Shown piece by piece: positions 21,522 through 31,539 of a stretch of 64,000 nucleotides of DNA. The stretch is from assembly GCA_013368375.1 (NCBI GenBank), contig JAACJP010000024.1:558001-622000 (forward strand), given 5' to 3'. Position 1 is the first letter of the stretch; each line of letters starts with the position of its first letter. The notes beneath the pieces are model-generated. The model was not told where the DNA came from. It saw nothing but the letters and a program-made list of their open reading frames with translations, and made no database searches. The translations under genes and the position numbers were made by a program. Origin of the DNA: Tricholomella constricta. Lineage: Eukaryota > Basidiomycota > Agaricomycetes > Agaricales > Lyophyllaceae.

Positions 21522-22742
21522 ATGTCCGAATTTGGTGACATGTCGCAGCGACCGTTCTCTCCCTTCCTCACGACGGAGGAGCGGTTGGCGAATATGGAAG
21601 CCACAATTTCGGCTCTCTCTGCCTCCAATACCTCCAACTCGGCCTCTATGGACCGCCTCTCCGCTCTTTTCGAAAAATTCATGTCGGGGACACCCCCCAA
21701 TCCCACCCCCGCTGCTCCCGAAGCAGACACGACCCCCCCGCCGCCTGAGACGACCACCCCGCTGCCAGGCTCTCCGCGATCGGGATCGCACCACCTCCGA
21801 CCGTCGCCCCCTCCCATTTACGACGGCGCCCGATCGGGCGGTCGCGCGTTCTTGAACGCCTGCAAGCTCTACTTCTCCTTGTGCGGGGGAAGTTTCGCCG
21901 ACGACCACGCCCGAATAGTATGGGTGCTGTCGTACATGCAGCACGGGCGAGCCGCCGACTTCGTCAGTCGGGTGTTCCAGTTCGGAACCGCCAAGGACGT
22001 CTTTCCCGCCTGGAAGGACTTCGAAGACACCTTCCGTGGCGAGTTCTTCCTCTTCGACGAGGTCGCCGATGCCGCGCTCATCCTGGAGTCGACGGCGTAC
22101 TTCCAGAACGGTCGATCGATCGACGAGTACATCGACTCGTTCCGATCCCTGTGGGTCAAGGCGGGCTACCCAGATGGGCGTCACCTGGTCCTCAAATTCC
22201 GTCGGGGAATGGACCCGAAGCTCTCGAGGCGACTCGGAAGCATCACCACGGGTCGCCCGCACGATGAGAAGATTGAGGAGTGGCTGAGGATCGCTCGTTC
22301 TCAAGACTTCATCATGAGGTCGGAGGACGACTTCCACCGTCGGATGGTCCCGACAAAGGCGCCCGACAGCCGCCCGCCCACCACCGCAGCTGCACGATGG
22401 GCGTTCGCTACTGCCCCCGCTCCCGCTCCCGCTCCCGCTCCCGCTCCCCCCGCCCCCCGCGCTCCTGCCGCACCAGCCCCCAGGCCGATCCCCCAGGGCA
22501 TCCCAATGGACGTAGATCGGATGCGCGATCGAGTCGCGCCTGCCGACGACCACTGTTTTTGGTGCAAGAAAAAGGGTCACTACTCTCGTGACTGCCCTTT
22601 GCGCTGGGACGTGCGCCACATGCTCGATGATGAGCTGGAGGCGCTTATCATGGAACGTCTAGCTCGCAAGGACGCAGTCCCCGCCGACCCGACTCCATCG
22701 TCGGCCGACGCGACCGCCTCCGACGCCGAGGAGGGTTTTTAA
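21522..22742 (+). CDS. Element B gag
   Basis: 406 codons from ATG 21522. The order is a predicted coiled N-terminus, a Pro-rich linker, a capsid-like core (FLNACKLYFSLCGGSF, WVLSYMQHGRAADFV, about residues 110-160), and an Ala-Pro hexanucleotide microsatellite (about 22,412-22,448). A CCHC knuckle follows with C345, C348, H353 and C358. The last sense codons are GGT TTT before TAA at 22740-22742, forming the slippery site that leads into pol. It forms the virus-like particle core and packages RNA. Confidence 0.92.
   Translation: MSEFGDMSQRPFSPFLTTEERLANMEATISALSASNTSNSASMDRLSALFEKFMSGTPPNPTPAAPEADTTPPPPETTTPLPGSPRSGSHHLRPSPPPIYDGARSGGRAFLNACKLYFSLCGGSFADDHARIVWVLSYMQHGRAADFVSRVFQFGTAKDVFPAWKDFEDTFRGEFFLFDEVADAALILESTAYFQNGRSIDEYIDSFRSLWVKAGYPDGRHLVLKFRRGMDPKLSRRLGSITTGRPHDEKIEEWLRIARSQDFIMRSEDDFHRRMVPTKAPDSRPPTTAAARWAFATAPAPAPAPAPAPPAPRAPAAPAPRPIPQGIPMDVDRMRDRVAPADDHCFWCKKKGHYSRDCPLRWDVRHMLDDELEALIMERLARKDAVPADPTPSSADATASDAEEGF
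22733..22742 (+). promoter_or_regulatory. Probable -1 ribosomal frameshift site between gag and pol
   Basis: The heptamer GGGTTTT (22733-22739) has the X XXY YYZ pattern in the gag frame (G GGT TTT), immediately followed by the gag stop TAA. Slipping back one base at the last codon continues as TTA ATT ACA CAA in exactly the pol frame, with no stop before the protease. pol has no ATG near its 5' end, which supports frameshifting rather than separate initiation. Confidence 0.75.
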
Positions 22743-25700
22743 TTACACAACGGGTGGAACGTACGCCCCCGTTGTCTAGTCGTAATCGGTTCGCTCCTTT
22801 ATCCGTAGAATACGCCAATACACCTAATATTGCTGCTATTCCGACGAGTGAACCGACCGACAAAGACGTACAAAACCCCTCCGACCCGACGACACCAATC
22901 GCAGTCGCAAAGCCGATCGCCCCGTCGCGTCGTGGCCTACCCCGCTGGGAAAAGCGACTCCCTAGTCGCTTCATCGCCGCTGCCTCCCCCTGCCCCAGAT
23001 CCCTGTGGCTCAACGTCGAACTGGAGACCACCGACACCCAGGAGTCGCATGCCGTCACTGCCCTAGTGGACAGCGGAGCGACTGGCAGTTTTCTCAATGT
23101 TGCTTTCGTCGAGAAACACAAGCTCACAACCAAGGTGCTTAGTCGGCCATCCCCGGTTTACAATGTGGACGGCACTCTCAACGAAGGCGGTTCGGTCTCT
23201 TGCATCGTAGAAGCTGTCTTGCGATACAACGGTCATACCGAACGAGCCGTCTTCGGGGTCACCCAGTTAGGCAAGCAAGACATGATCCTCGGGTTCAACT
23301 GGCTTAAAAACCATAACCCCGAGATCGACTGGGAGACCAAGGAGGTGAAGATGAGTCGCTGTCCGACGCAGTGCGGCACCTGCAAGGACGAGGTCAAAGC
23401 CGATCGGCGCGCACGCACCAAAGTGCGCGCAGCGATCCGCGCCTGTCGAGCCGACGGTATACCGATGACTGAGCCCGACCTGCGAGCCCCGACCAACCCG
23501 TATGTTGAGGACGACTCTGATGAGGAGGAGTTCCTCCCCTACACCCCGGTCCTGGAGGAACCTGACCCAGAGTCTGACGACTTCCTGGTGGAAACCTTCC
23601 TGAGTGGCGATCGCATCTTCGCGACCGCGATCCATCCGACTCCGACCGCCGAACATATTCGGGCCAGCCAAACGACATCGCAGCGACTTGCGGAAGCGCA
23701 CGCTGCTAACTCCGTGCCCAGAACTTTCCGCGACGCAGTACCGACCCACCTCCACGACTTTGAAGATGTCTTCTCCAAAGTCGCATTCGATGAGCTTCCA
23801 GAGCGCAAGCAATGGGACCATGCCATCGAACTGGAGCCGGGCGCGTCGCCGACGGGCACGAAGGTCTACCCGCTCTCACCGGCAGAACAGGTCGAACTCG
23901 ACGCGTTCCTCAAGGAGAACCTCGAGACAGGTCGCATCCGACCGTCCAAGTCGCCCATGGCGTCGCCGGTCTTCTTCATCAAGAAGAAGGACGGGTCGCT
24001 CCGACTGGTTCAGGACTATCGGACGCTCAATGCGCTCACGGTGAAGAACCGATACCCGCTGCCCCTCATTAGCGAACTGGTGAATAACCTTCGCGGCGCG
24101 CGGTACTTCACCAAGTTGGACGTCCGATGGGGGTACAACAACGTGCGGATCAAGGAAGGCGACGAGTGGAAGGCAGCGTTTCGGACGAATCGCGGCCTCT
24201 TCGAGCCGCTCGTCATGTTCTTCGGCCTCACGAACAGCCCCGCCACATTTCAGACCATGATGAATGATATCTTCCGCGATCTGATCGCTGAAGGTGTTGT
24301 TTGCGTGTACCTCGATGACATCTTGATTTATACAAAGACGCTAGAGGAACACCATCGGGTCACGCGACTGGTACTGGACCGACTCCGCGAACATCAGCTG
24401 TTCTTAAAGCCCGAGAAATGCGAATTTGAGCAAACTAAGATCGAGTATCTCGGGCTGATCATCTCGCAAGGGCAAGCGGAAATGGATCCGGTTAAAGTCG
24501 CTGGAGTGTTGGAATGGCCGGCGCCGAAGAACAAGAAGGAGGTGCAAGTGTTCCTAGGCTTCACCAATTTCTACCGACGGTTCATCCAGGACTTCTCGCA
24601 CCACGCCCGACCCCTGTTCGATCTGACAGGCAAGGACGTCGCCTGGCGATGGGGAGAGTCGGAGCAGTCGGCCTTTGCCCTTCTGAAGTCTGCGATCACA
24701 TCGGGGCCAGTCCTCATGTTCCCCGACGACGATCGACCGTACCGCATCGAAGCCGACTCGTCCGACTTCGCAACGGGCGCAGTCCTGTCGCAAGAGTCGC
24801 CGTCCGATGGCAAGTGGCACCCGGTCGCGTTCTACTCGAAGAGCTTGAACGCCGTCGAGCGGAACTACGAGATCCATGACAAAGAGATGCTGGCGATCAT
24901 CCGGTCTCTGGAGGAATGGCGACACTTCGTAGAAGGCGCAAAGCACAAGGTGGAGATCTGGACCGACCACAAGAACCTCGAGTACTTCCTCACCGCGAAG
25001 AAACTCAATCGGCGTCAAGCCCGATGGTCGCTTTACCTCGCTAACTTCGACTTCGCCCTCCACCACCGTCCTGGCCGTAGCATGGGCAAACCCGACGCGT
25101 TATCGCGTCGCCCCGACCATGGCGACGGAAGCGCCGACAACGCCAACATCGTGCTGCTCAAACCAGAATTCTTCGCCGTTCGTGCAACTGAAGGCCTTGC
25201 ACTGGTCGGAGAGGAGGATGATGTGCTGAAAGCGATCCGCAAGGGCAATCGCGATGGGGCTCAGGAGGATGCGGTCGCGAAAGCGGCGCAACTGGTCAAA
25301 GCATCCAAGATCGCCGGCCGCTCCCTTCGCTTTGGCGAGTGGGGAGAGGAAGGCGGTCTGCTCACGTTCCGTGGACGGATCTATGTCCCGAACGTCCCAG
25401 ACCTTCGCCGACGCATTGTGGAGCAGCACCACGACTCCAAGGTCGCCGGTCACCCCGGTCGCTGGAAGACGCTCGAACTGGTGTCGCGCAACTACTGGTG
25501 GCCCCAGATGTCGCGCTTCATCGGTTCGTACACCAGCACCTGTGACATGTGTCTGCGCACGAAACCTCGCCGCCAACTCCCCGTCGGACAGCTGCAGCCG
25601 CTTCCCATCCCCGAAGGCCGATGGAATGTCGTATCGGTCGACTTCATCACCGAACTTCCAGAGTCCAACGGCCACGACGCGATCATGAATGTCGTGGATT

Positions 25701-26773
25701 CAGTTGGAAAGCGCGCGCACTTCATCGCGTCGCACACGACTTGTTCGGCCCTGGGAGCTGCGAACCTCTACCGTCGCCACGTCTGGAAGCTGCACAGTCT
25801 CCCCGACGCATTCGTCTCCGATCGAGGTCCACAGTTCGTCGCCGAGTTCACGCGCGAACTGTACAGACTCCTGGGTATCAAGCTGTCGGCCTCGACGGCG
25901 TACCACCCACAGACCGACGGACAGACAGAGCGTGTCAACCAGGAACTGGAACAGTTCTTGCGAGTCTTCTGCAATGAGCGCCAGAACGATTGGGAGGACC
26001 TCCTGCCCGACGCCGAATTCAGTTACAACAACCATGTACATTCGGCGACGCAGCAGACCCCCTTCCTGCTTGACACTGGTCGGCATCCGCGCATGGGCTT
26101 TGAGCCGCGTCGGGGCGCTTCCAAGAACGAGTCAGCAGACGAGTTCGTGGAGCGCATGAAGGAAGCACAGGAGGAAGCCAAGGCAGCGCTTTCAAAGGCC
26201 AAAGACGACATGGAGCGGTATTACAACCAGCGGCACGCCCCAACGCCCGACTACCAGCCTGGCGACAAGGTATACTTGGACGCGACCGACATTTCTACGA
26301 CCCGACCGTCTAAGAAGTTGTCGCATCGCTACCTTGGCCCTTTCGTCGTGCAAAGGCGAGTCGGCCCGCTGGCATACCGCCTCCTGCTGCCTCAGTCCAT
26401 GAAGCGCATCCACCCAGTCTTCCACGTCGTGAAGCTCATCCCCGCCATTGCTGATCCGATCGAAGGTCGTCGATCCGATCCCCCTCCGCCCCCCGACATA
26501 ATCGACGACGAACCCCATTACGAAGTTGAAAAGATCCTCGATAGCCGAACCTTCCGCAAAAAACTACAGTACAAGGTCCTGTGGAAGGGCTATGGTTACG
26601 AAGAAGCTTCTTGGGAACCTCGCGAAAATGTCGCCGCCCCCGATCTGGTACGCAAATTTCACCGCGACAACCCCGACGCCCCACGCCACATTCGTGGCAT
26701 CTTCACTCTATCCCCCGCCATCTTCGCCACCGTCACCCCGCACCGAGTCGTTGCGATTCAAAAGGGGGGGTGA
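22739..26773 (+). CDS. Element B pol: protease, RT, RNase H, integrase, chromodomain
   Basis: Expressed as a gag-pol fusion by -1 frameshift. Counting from 22754, protease has LVDSGATGSF (about residue 107). Reverse transcriptase follows with VYLDDILIYT (about 520), then RNase H (IEADSSDFATGAV). The integrase zinc finger H...H...C-x2-C (HHDSKVAGH, CDMC) and core (VDFITELPE, SDRGPQF, HPQTDGQTERVNQE) come next, then a chromodomain (EVEKILDSR, LWKGYGYEEASWEP). All catalytic residues expected for these domains are visible. The stop TGA (26771-26773) directly abuts the 3' LTR, so the polypurine tract is part of the coding sequence. Confidence 0.95.
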   Translation, partial: LITQRVERTPPLSSRNRFAPLSVEYANTPNIAAIPTSEPTDKDVQNPSDPTTPIAVAKPIAPSRRGLPRWEKRLPSRFIAAASPCPRSLWLNVELETTDTQESHAVTALVDSGATGSFLNVAFVEKHKLTTKVLSRPSPVYNVDGTLNEGGSVSCIVEAVLRYNGHTERAVFGVTQLGKQDMILGFNWLKNHNPEIDWETKEVKMSRCPTQCGTCKDEVKADRRARTKVRAAIRACRADGIPMTEPDLRAPTNPYVEDDSDEEEFLPYTPVLEEPDPESDDFLVETFLSGDRIFATAIHPTPTAEHIRASQTTSQRLAEAHAANSVPRTFRDAVPTHLHDFEDVFSKVAFDELPERKQWDHAIELEPGASPTGTKVYPLSPAEQVELDAFLKENLETGRIRPSKSPMASPVFFIKKKDGSLRLVQDYRTLNALTVKNRYPLPLISELVNNLRGARYFTKLDVRWGYNNVRIKEGDEWKAAFRTNRGLFEPLVMFFGLTNSPATFQTMMNDIFRDLIAEGVVCVYLDDILIYTKTLEEHHRVTRLVLDRLREHQLFLKPEKCEFEQTKIEYLGLIISQGQAEMDPVKVAGVLEWPAPKNKKEVQVFLGFTNFYRRFIQDFSHHARPLFDLTGKDVAWRWGESEQSAFALLKSAITSGPVLMFPDDDRPYRIEADSSDFATGAVLSQESPSDGKWHPVAFYSKSLNAVERNYEIHDKEMLAIIRSLEEWRHFVEGAKHKVEIWTDHKNLEYFLTAKKLNRRQARWSLYLANFDFALHHRPGRSMGKPDALSRRPDHGDGSADNANIVLLKPEFFAVRATEGLALVGEEDDVLKAIRKGNRDGAQEDAVAKAAQLVKASKIAGRSLRFGEWGEEGGLLTFRGRIYVPNVPDLRRRIVEQHHDSKVAGHPGRWKTLELVSRNYWWPQMSRFIGSYTSTCDMCLRTKPRRQLPVGQLQPLPIPEGRWNVVSVDFITELPESNGHDAIMNVVDSVGKRAHFIASHTTCSALGAANLYRRHVWKLHSLPDAFVSDRGPQFVAEFTRELYRLLGIKLSASTAYHPQTDGQTERVNQELEQFLRVFCNERQNDWEDLLPDAEFSYNNHVHSATQQTPFLLDTGRHPRMGFEPRRGASKNESADEFVERMKEAQEEAKAALSKAKDDMERYYNQRHAPTPDYQPGDKVYLDATDISTTRPSKKLSHRYLGPFVVQRRVGPLAYRLLLPQSMKRIHPVFHVVKLIPAIADPIEGRRSDPPPPPDIIDDEPHYEVEKILDSRTFRKKLQYKVLWKGYGYEEASWEPRENVAAPDLVRKFHRDNPDAPRHIRGIFTLSPAIFATVTPHRVVAIQKGG
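26760..26770 (+). other. Element B polypurine tract, inside the pol C-terminus
   Basis: AAAAGGGGGGG encodes the last residues K-G-G of pol and is followed by TGA and the LTR start TGTTAG. Confidence 0.85.
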
Positions 26774-27270
26774 TGTTAGGGGAACACCTGTTTGGTGATC
26801 ACGTGACCATCCGATTCCTCGGACGAGCACGTGACCGACCGCTCCCCAGATGATCGCGATCCCGACCCCGACGCTCCGCCCCAAGCATCGGTGTACATAC
26901 TTATAACTTCCTGTCGTTACTTCCCCTTCCAGCGCGCGCCCGATCCCGATTCCCGACATCCCGACGTCGGTCACCCGACCTCGTGCGCCTGCACCCTGAG
27001 CCACGAGGATCGGACAGCGTCGGGAACGTGTACATACACGCGCCGCTGCCCATCCGTTATCATTTACGTACCATACACCCCAGAGAGCCGGCCCTCAAGT
27101 AGTTACTCGTATATAGTCATCCTCCTGACATGGGGGAATCCTTTACTCTATTCTCATTGGATTCCCCTCTGCCAGGTAGGTCTACTTACGTTCTCTCTAA
27201 TCGTACATAATATAACATTGGATTCCCCTCTGCCAGCACGACTAAGCTCTGCGCTGAGGTTGCCCTAACA
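26774..27270 (+). repeat. Element B 3' LTR
   Basis: 497 bp, same as 20898-21394. TCCTC follows at 27271-27275. Confidence 0.95.
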
Positions 27271-28890
27271 TCCTCCCCCTCCACCGAGACCTCCCCCTCC
27301 TCCTCCATAACCTCCTCCTCCCCCTCCTGGTCCCCCGGGGCCGTTTCCCCATTGATTTCCTCTCAGGGTAGATGGTCCCGAAGATCCCGGAGGTGGTTGG
27401 GGCTGTGGAGGTGGTCCGTTGTACTGGGGGTTCGGTCGTCCGCCAGGTATGGGTGGGGCTGGTCCGGGGTTGTAGCCAGTTCTGTATTGTTCGAACTGGG
27501 GGAATTGTTGTTGGGTCCCTTGTCTTCCGTCGAGGATGTTTACGTTTTGACAGGGGCCGGGGTCCGCTCCGATTCCACGTCGTTCTCTTGGGGAGATTGG
27601 GCGTGGGCCTTGCGGTGACCTCCTGTTCTGATTCGCCAGGTGAGGTGGTGTTTGGCGCCAGTCTTCTCGTGCCCTAGGGGGTGTTCCCTCCCCTCCTTCC
27701 CGGTTTTCTTCGCGTAATTCGTAGCTGTGAGCGTACGATAGCGGTGTTGGGGTTCCCTGTTCCGACGGAGGTAGGGGAATGTTCTCGGGTTCCCTCGGAG
27801 GTACTCCTTCTTGATTTGCGAAGGTCCTCTGTGGGCCCTGAAAACCCGAATTTGGCCTGGAAAACGGTCCTTCGAAGGGGGGATTCTCTTCGGGGATTCT
27901 TTGTAAGTTGTGGGTTCCCCAGAACCCGAATGTCGGAGCTCTTTGAGCGTCTGTCCCTAGCGTGACGATGGGTTCGAACCCTTCTTCGCTGGGGGGTGCG
28001 TTTCCTTGGTTCATTCTCCTGAGTAGAGCCGAAGCTGTCTGCGTATTGACAGTGCTTGTCGCTCGTGGAGGCTCTTCGAATCTAGTTTCGATTCTGGAGG
28101 GGATGGGCTCCTGTATTGGCATGTGGAAGGATCGTCCCGTGCTTTGGGGATCGGAGAATCTTCTTCTTTCATTGGACGTCTGGATTTCTCCAGCCAGGGC
28201 ACGTAATCTCCTTTCGTTTCCCTCCATTTGCAACAACACCGTCAGTTGTGGGGGTAGTCGATGGGTTTCGTGTAGTTGCATGGTTGACAGCACGAGGTTG
28301 GCCCATTGTTCCGGTGTTCTAGGTTGATGATCCATCCCCATGGTTTCGACTAGGAGTTCGTGCGCTTGACGTGAAAACTCTTCTCGCGTCATGCGGAGCT
28401 CGTAGAGTATCCTTTCGTGGTCTGAACCGTGTAGAAAGGGGTTTTGTTGATGAGCGAACTGTCCCTGTCCCTCCTCTCGAGCCCTATCCCTCCTCTGGAA
28501 CATCTCCGGGTGCCTCAACCTTTCGTAGTACGACCCGGGAGTCTGGTTACTTGAAGGCGGAGGTCCGGAGGTCGTTGCGGATGGTGGTAAGGGGGGATAG
28601 TTGGGGGTGGCGAGTTGGTAGGACGGGTTGAATACGTTCGAGGGGGTCCAGGGTAGGGGTCGTCGAGGGTCCTGACTGGCTGAGGAAAAGTCCCCCTCAT
28701 GTTGGCCTGGTTGGAAAATGTTGTGTTCCAGCCTGGATCTGTTGGTTCCGAAGGTTCCTTGCATCATGTGTCCTGTTGAGGCAGGGGAGGTTTCGAAAGG
28801 TGGTGGTGAAGGTCTTCTTTGTGTGAAAGAGGGACCTTCGAAGTTTTGATAGCGGACTGTGGTGTTGGGCTCCACTATCGTCGAGGACAT
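27271..28890 (-). pseudogene. Element A gag, 5' half
   Basis: ATG at 28890 starts a 540-codon open frame rich in Pro, Gln, Ser and Gly, ending in a poly-Gly tract where element B entered. It has no conserved motif; such low-complexity N-termini occur in large fungal gag proteins. Continuation at 20892 is in phase. Confidence 0.8.
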
Positions 28891-28919
28891 GTCCGGTGGG
28901 TGGGGAGACCTCGATATTA

Positions 28920-29129
28920 TGTTAGTTCGAACGAATGAAGCTTAAGCGATACGAGAGTGAAGCAGAATAGATTCAAGAAAGTGAGAGAGAACAAGAACGA
29001 GAACAGAGACTAGTCGTAACAATTGGTAATATCGAGGTAAAGAGTCTGAAAAGAAGTGGTGCCATCATATATACGGTGGACGTGCGTGGGAAAGCGTAAG
29101 TGATTGCGAGTTTAGGGGCGGTCGTGACA
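28920..29129 (-). repeat. Element A 5' LTR
   Basis: 210 bp, TGTCACGACC...AACTAACA on the minus strand. Shares long blocks with 12100-12316 (GGTAAAGAGTCTG, GTGCGTGGGAAAGC, GGGGCGGTCGTGACA) but has many substitutions. The transposon companion gene to the right begins directly after it. Confidence 0.8.
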
Positions 29130-31488
29130 CCGCCCTCAACTGCCACTAAGCGCGGCCGAAAGCATGCTACATCATCGGCTAACACCACCACAGCTAAATG
29201 AGCCAAGAAGGTCATTTCTGCAGAACTCAGTCAGGAGGAAGAGGAGGAGGAGGAGGAGGAAGAAGAAGAGGAGGAGGAGGATAAGAAGAAGAGTAAGAAG
29301 AAGGCTCTGAGGTCTGTGACTATCCAATACCAGAGACAGTTAATTCATCTAATGGTTGTTCTGTTGCAGGAAACCTGCAGGAGGTAACAAGGAGGATCAG
29401 GATGAGGAAGAGGGAGAGGAGGAGGAGGAGGAGGAGAAGGAGGAGAAAAAGAAGAAGGAGAAGAAGGCTGCCAGGTGAGTAGTATGTTCAGCTCTCTACA
29501 ATATTATGCTAATATAATTCAGAAAATCTGCTACAGTCCGAAAGCCCACCTTGCGTGCTCCTGCATCTACTGTTCACCTTACCAGGTGAGTATGCTGCTC
29601 TCATCTGAACATCACAGCACTGATTTTTGAGTTTCACTAGGACTGAGCAGGCACTCATTGATGCCAAGATCAATATTGCCCCTCCCAAGCGCTCTCAGTC
29701 TGTGGCTATTTCTGCTCCCACTGCTCTTACTGGTATTTCTGCCCGCCAGCGTCGTTTTGATGCCCGTGCAGCCCACAAAGACTTGGAAGACAATGATAGC
29801 AGCTTCGAAGGTGAGGGTGGCAGCAATGAGAAAGAGGACACCGAGGGAGAGAACGAAGATGAAGATGATGAAGATGTTCCTACTACCACTGCCACTGATG
29901 TAACCACTGGTGATGAGGGGGACATCTCCACTGACTCTGACTCTGGTGGTGAGAATGACACTGCTGCTTCCTTGACAACATCTCCTGCCATCTCGTCTAT
30001 GATGACTACTGCTGCTGTTCCTACCACTCCCAATCCCATCATGACTATGGCTCCTACTGCTCCTGTGACTCCTCCCACCACTTCTATGGCTGCCGCTAGG
30101 GCCACTGCTTTTACAACTCCAACTGCTCGTTCCACCGGTGATAATGGTAAGCATTTAGCGAAATTAAAATCAGACAAATATCAATTAAATCAAATATAGA
30201 CTTCAATGCTACCGATTTCAATGAAGGTAAGTATTTTTATTATTATATTATGCTTTGTATCTAATTTTATAATGACAGATGTAACAATGACAAGTCCTCC
30301 GCAGAGTCCATCTAGGAATTTGCAGGGTGCTTCTCGAATCACCGGTGGATTTTCTCGTGGTCGTGCACAAGGCAATGTTTTCAACTTTGCTGATGCGATC
30401 GATGTTCGAGGCAATCTTCTGCTCGCACCTAAGGGGGATGTTCATGTCTTCATCAGCAAAGACAGTCAAGCCAGGCGAAGTTGGTCCGTCTATGTTTATA
30501 AAGCATAGCATATCCGCCACTACTCTCAGGCCAATTTTGGATCGACTTGGCAGGAGTTATTCTCCTATTCGACGTAAGTATTTCTTTTTATCATGTTTAT
30601 TATACTCATTTGTTTTTTTAGACTCCAACGCACGCATTTTCGTTTGGGAAGATGGATTGTGGCATGTTAGGGGTAGATTTAGAGATGCTTTGGAGGATGA
30701 TGATGATGCTCCTTGGTCTGATGAGCAGGGCAAGCCCGTTATGTGCATCCTTGCTGCAGTAGGTGATTTTTTTTGATTGAGATTATTTATTAATAATTAT
30801 GTACAACTAACAGCCAGGTGGTGGAGAAATTCCAACCCCTGCCTTGTCATCCTTGGTGTCTCTTACTTCTGCTCAATCTGGTGTCTCTGCAGTCTCTGGG
30901 GCTAGCTTTGCTACTAGTGGATCTTCTGGGCTTGCTAATGCGGCATCTGGAGGCAATTCTGCCACTCAGATGGATGCTCGCATGCATCTTCTTATTGAAG
31001 CACTGGAGATCAATGAGCTGCTTGTTGGTCGTTCTGATAGTGGTCTGGTTGCATCATATGCAAAATACCAGGCGGCTTTGCAGGCACTTACAGCTCGAGA
31101 CAACAAACCGGCTGGCTTCTGGGGTGGTGACAAGAAAAAGCCAACTCAGAGAGAAGTCATTGAGCTGTTTGTCTCGAACTCTATGTGGTTCTCGCATTAC
31201 GTGCCATATCTGTCAAAGGTGTCCCATTATCCACTTTTGAAGAAGTGGCTCGACAATGGCACTGATCGGCCAACCGACCTTGAAGTCTGGGGTTATGAGA
31301 AATCTGCGTACAATTTCTCAGACCTCAGTGAATATATTTCGAATCGCCCAATTGCTGCTGGATCAAAGAAGGGGAAGGAGAAAGAGAAGGAGAAGGAGAA
31401 GGAGAAGAAGAAGGAGAAGGGAAAAGAGAAGGATGTAGAGGTCATGAAGAAGAGCAAGAAAGCTTCCGGTAGCAAGAAACAGAAGTAA
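29130..31488 (+). pseudogene. Acidic, Lys-rich companion gene of the KDZ element, 8 or more exons, broken
   Basis: Exons by GT-AG borders: before 29311, 29371-29473, 29523-29585, 29641-30146, 30200-30226, 30279-30573, 30622-30758, 30814-31488. The N-terminus has long Glu runs followed by Lys. The middle is Ser/Thr-rich; then GNLLLAPKGDVHVFIS and FVWEDGLWHVRGRFRD. The C-terminal half has LLVGRSDSGLVASYAKYQAA, FWGGDKKKPTQREVIELF and LEVWGYEKSAYNFSDL before a (KE)n tail. I recall proteins of this design as multicopy in mushrooms but know no function. TGA at 29199-29201 and a one-base shift near 30,465 break it, and element A cuts off its 5' end. It lies directly upstream of, and in line with, the KDZ transposase. 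Confidence 0.6.
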
Positions 31489-31539
31489 GTAGTATAATAG
31501 TTAGTTATGCATTGACATAGCCCAATATTCCTTACAGTT

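Larger units (their letters stand above)
20898..27270 (+). mobile_element. Element B: intact, very young Ty3/gypsy chromovirus, 6,373 bp
   Basis: 497-bp LTRs at 20898-21394 and 26774-27270 appear identical and start TGTTAGGGG and end CCCTAACA. Five-base duplications TCCTC flank the element. gag (21522-22742) and pol (to 26773) are both uninterrupted. Identical LTRs mean insertion was recent on an evolutionary scale, and the element may still be active. It sits in the Gly-rich, GGA/TCC-repetitive part of element A gag, in the opposite orientation. Confidence 0.95.
12100..29129 (-). mobile_element. Element A: old Ty3/gypsy chromovirus with antisense accessory gene
   Basis: Minus-strand order from the right: LTR 28920-29129, gag (split by element B), protease, reverse transcriptase, RNase H, integrase with chromodomain ending at 15241, an antisense gene region, a polypurine tract and LTR 12100-12316. 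The LTRs begin TGTCACGACCGCC on the minus strand. They have clearly diverged, with many transitions and an indel, so the insertion is old. No target duplication is recognisable. Excluding element B, the element is about 10.7 kb. Confidence 0.85.

Noticed and set aside
22280..22591. Ser/Arg-repeat open frame in gag of element B
   Set aside because: Out-of-frame reading of the Ala-Pro hexanucleotide microsatellite in gag.
12100..29129. A target-site duplication for element A
   Set aside because: CCGCC after 29129 has no matching 5-mer before either possible left boundary (12087 or 12100), so none is claimed.
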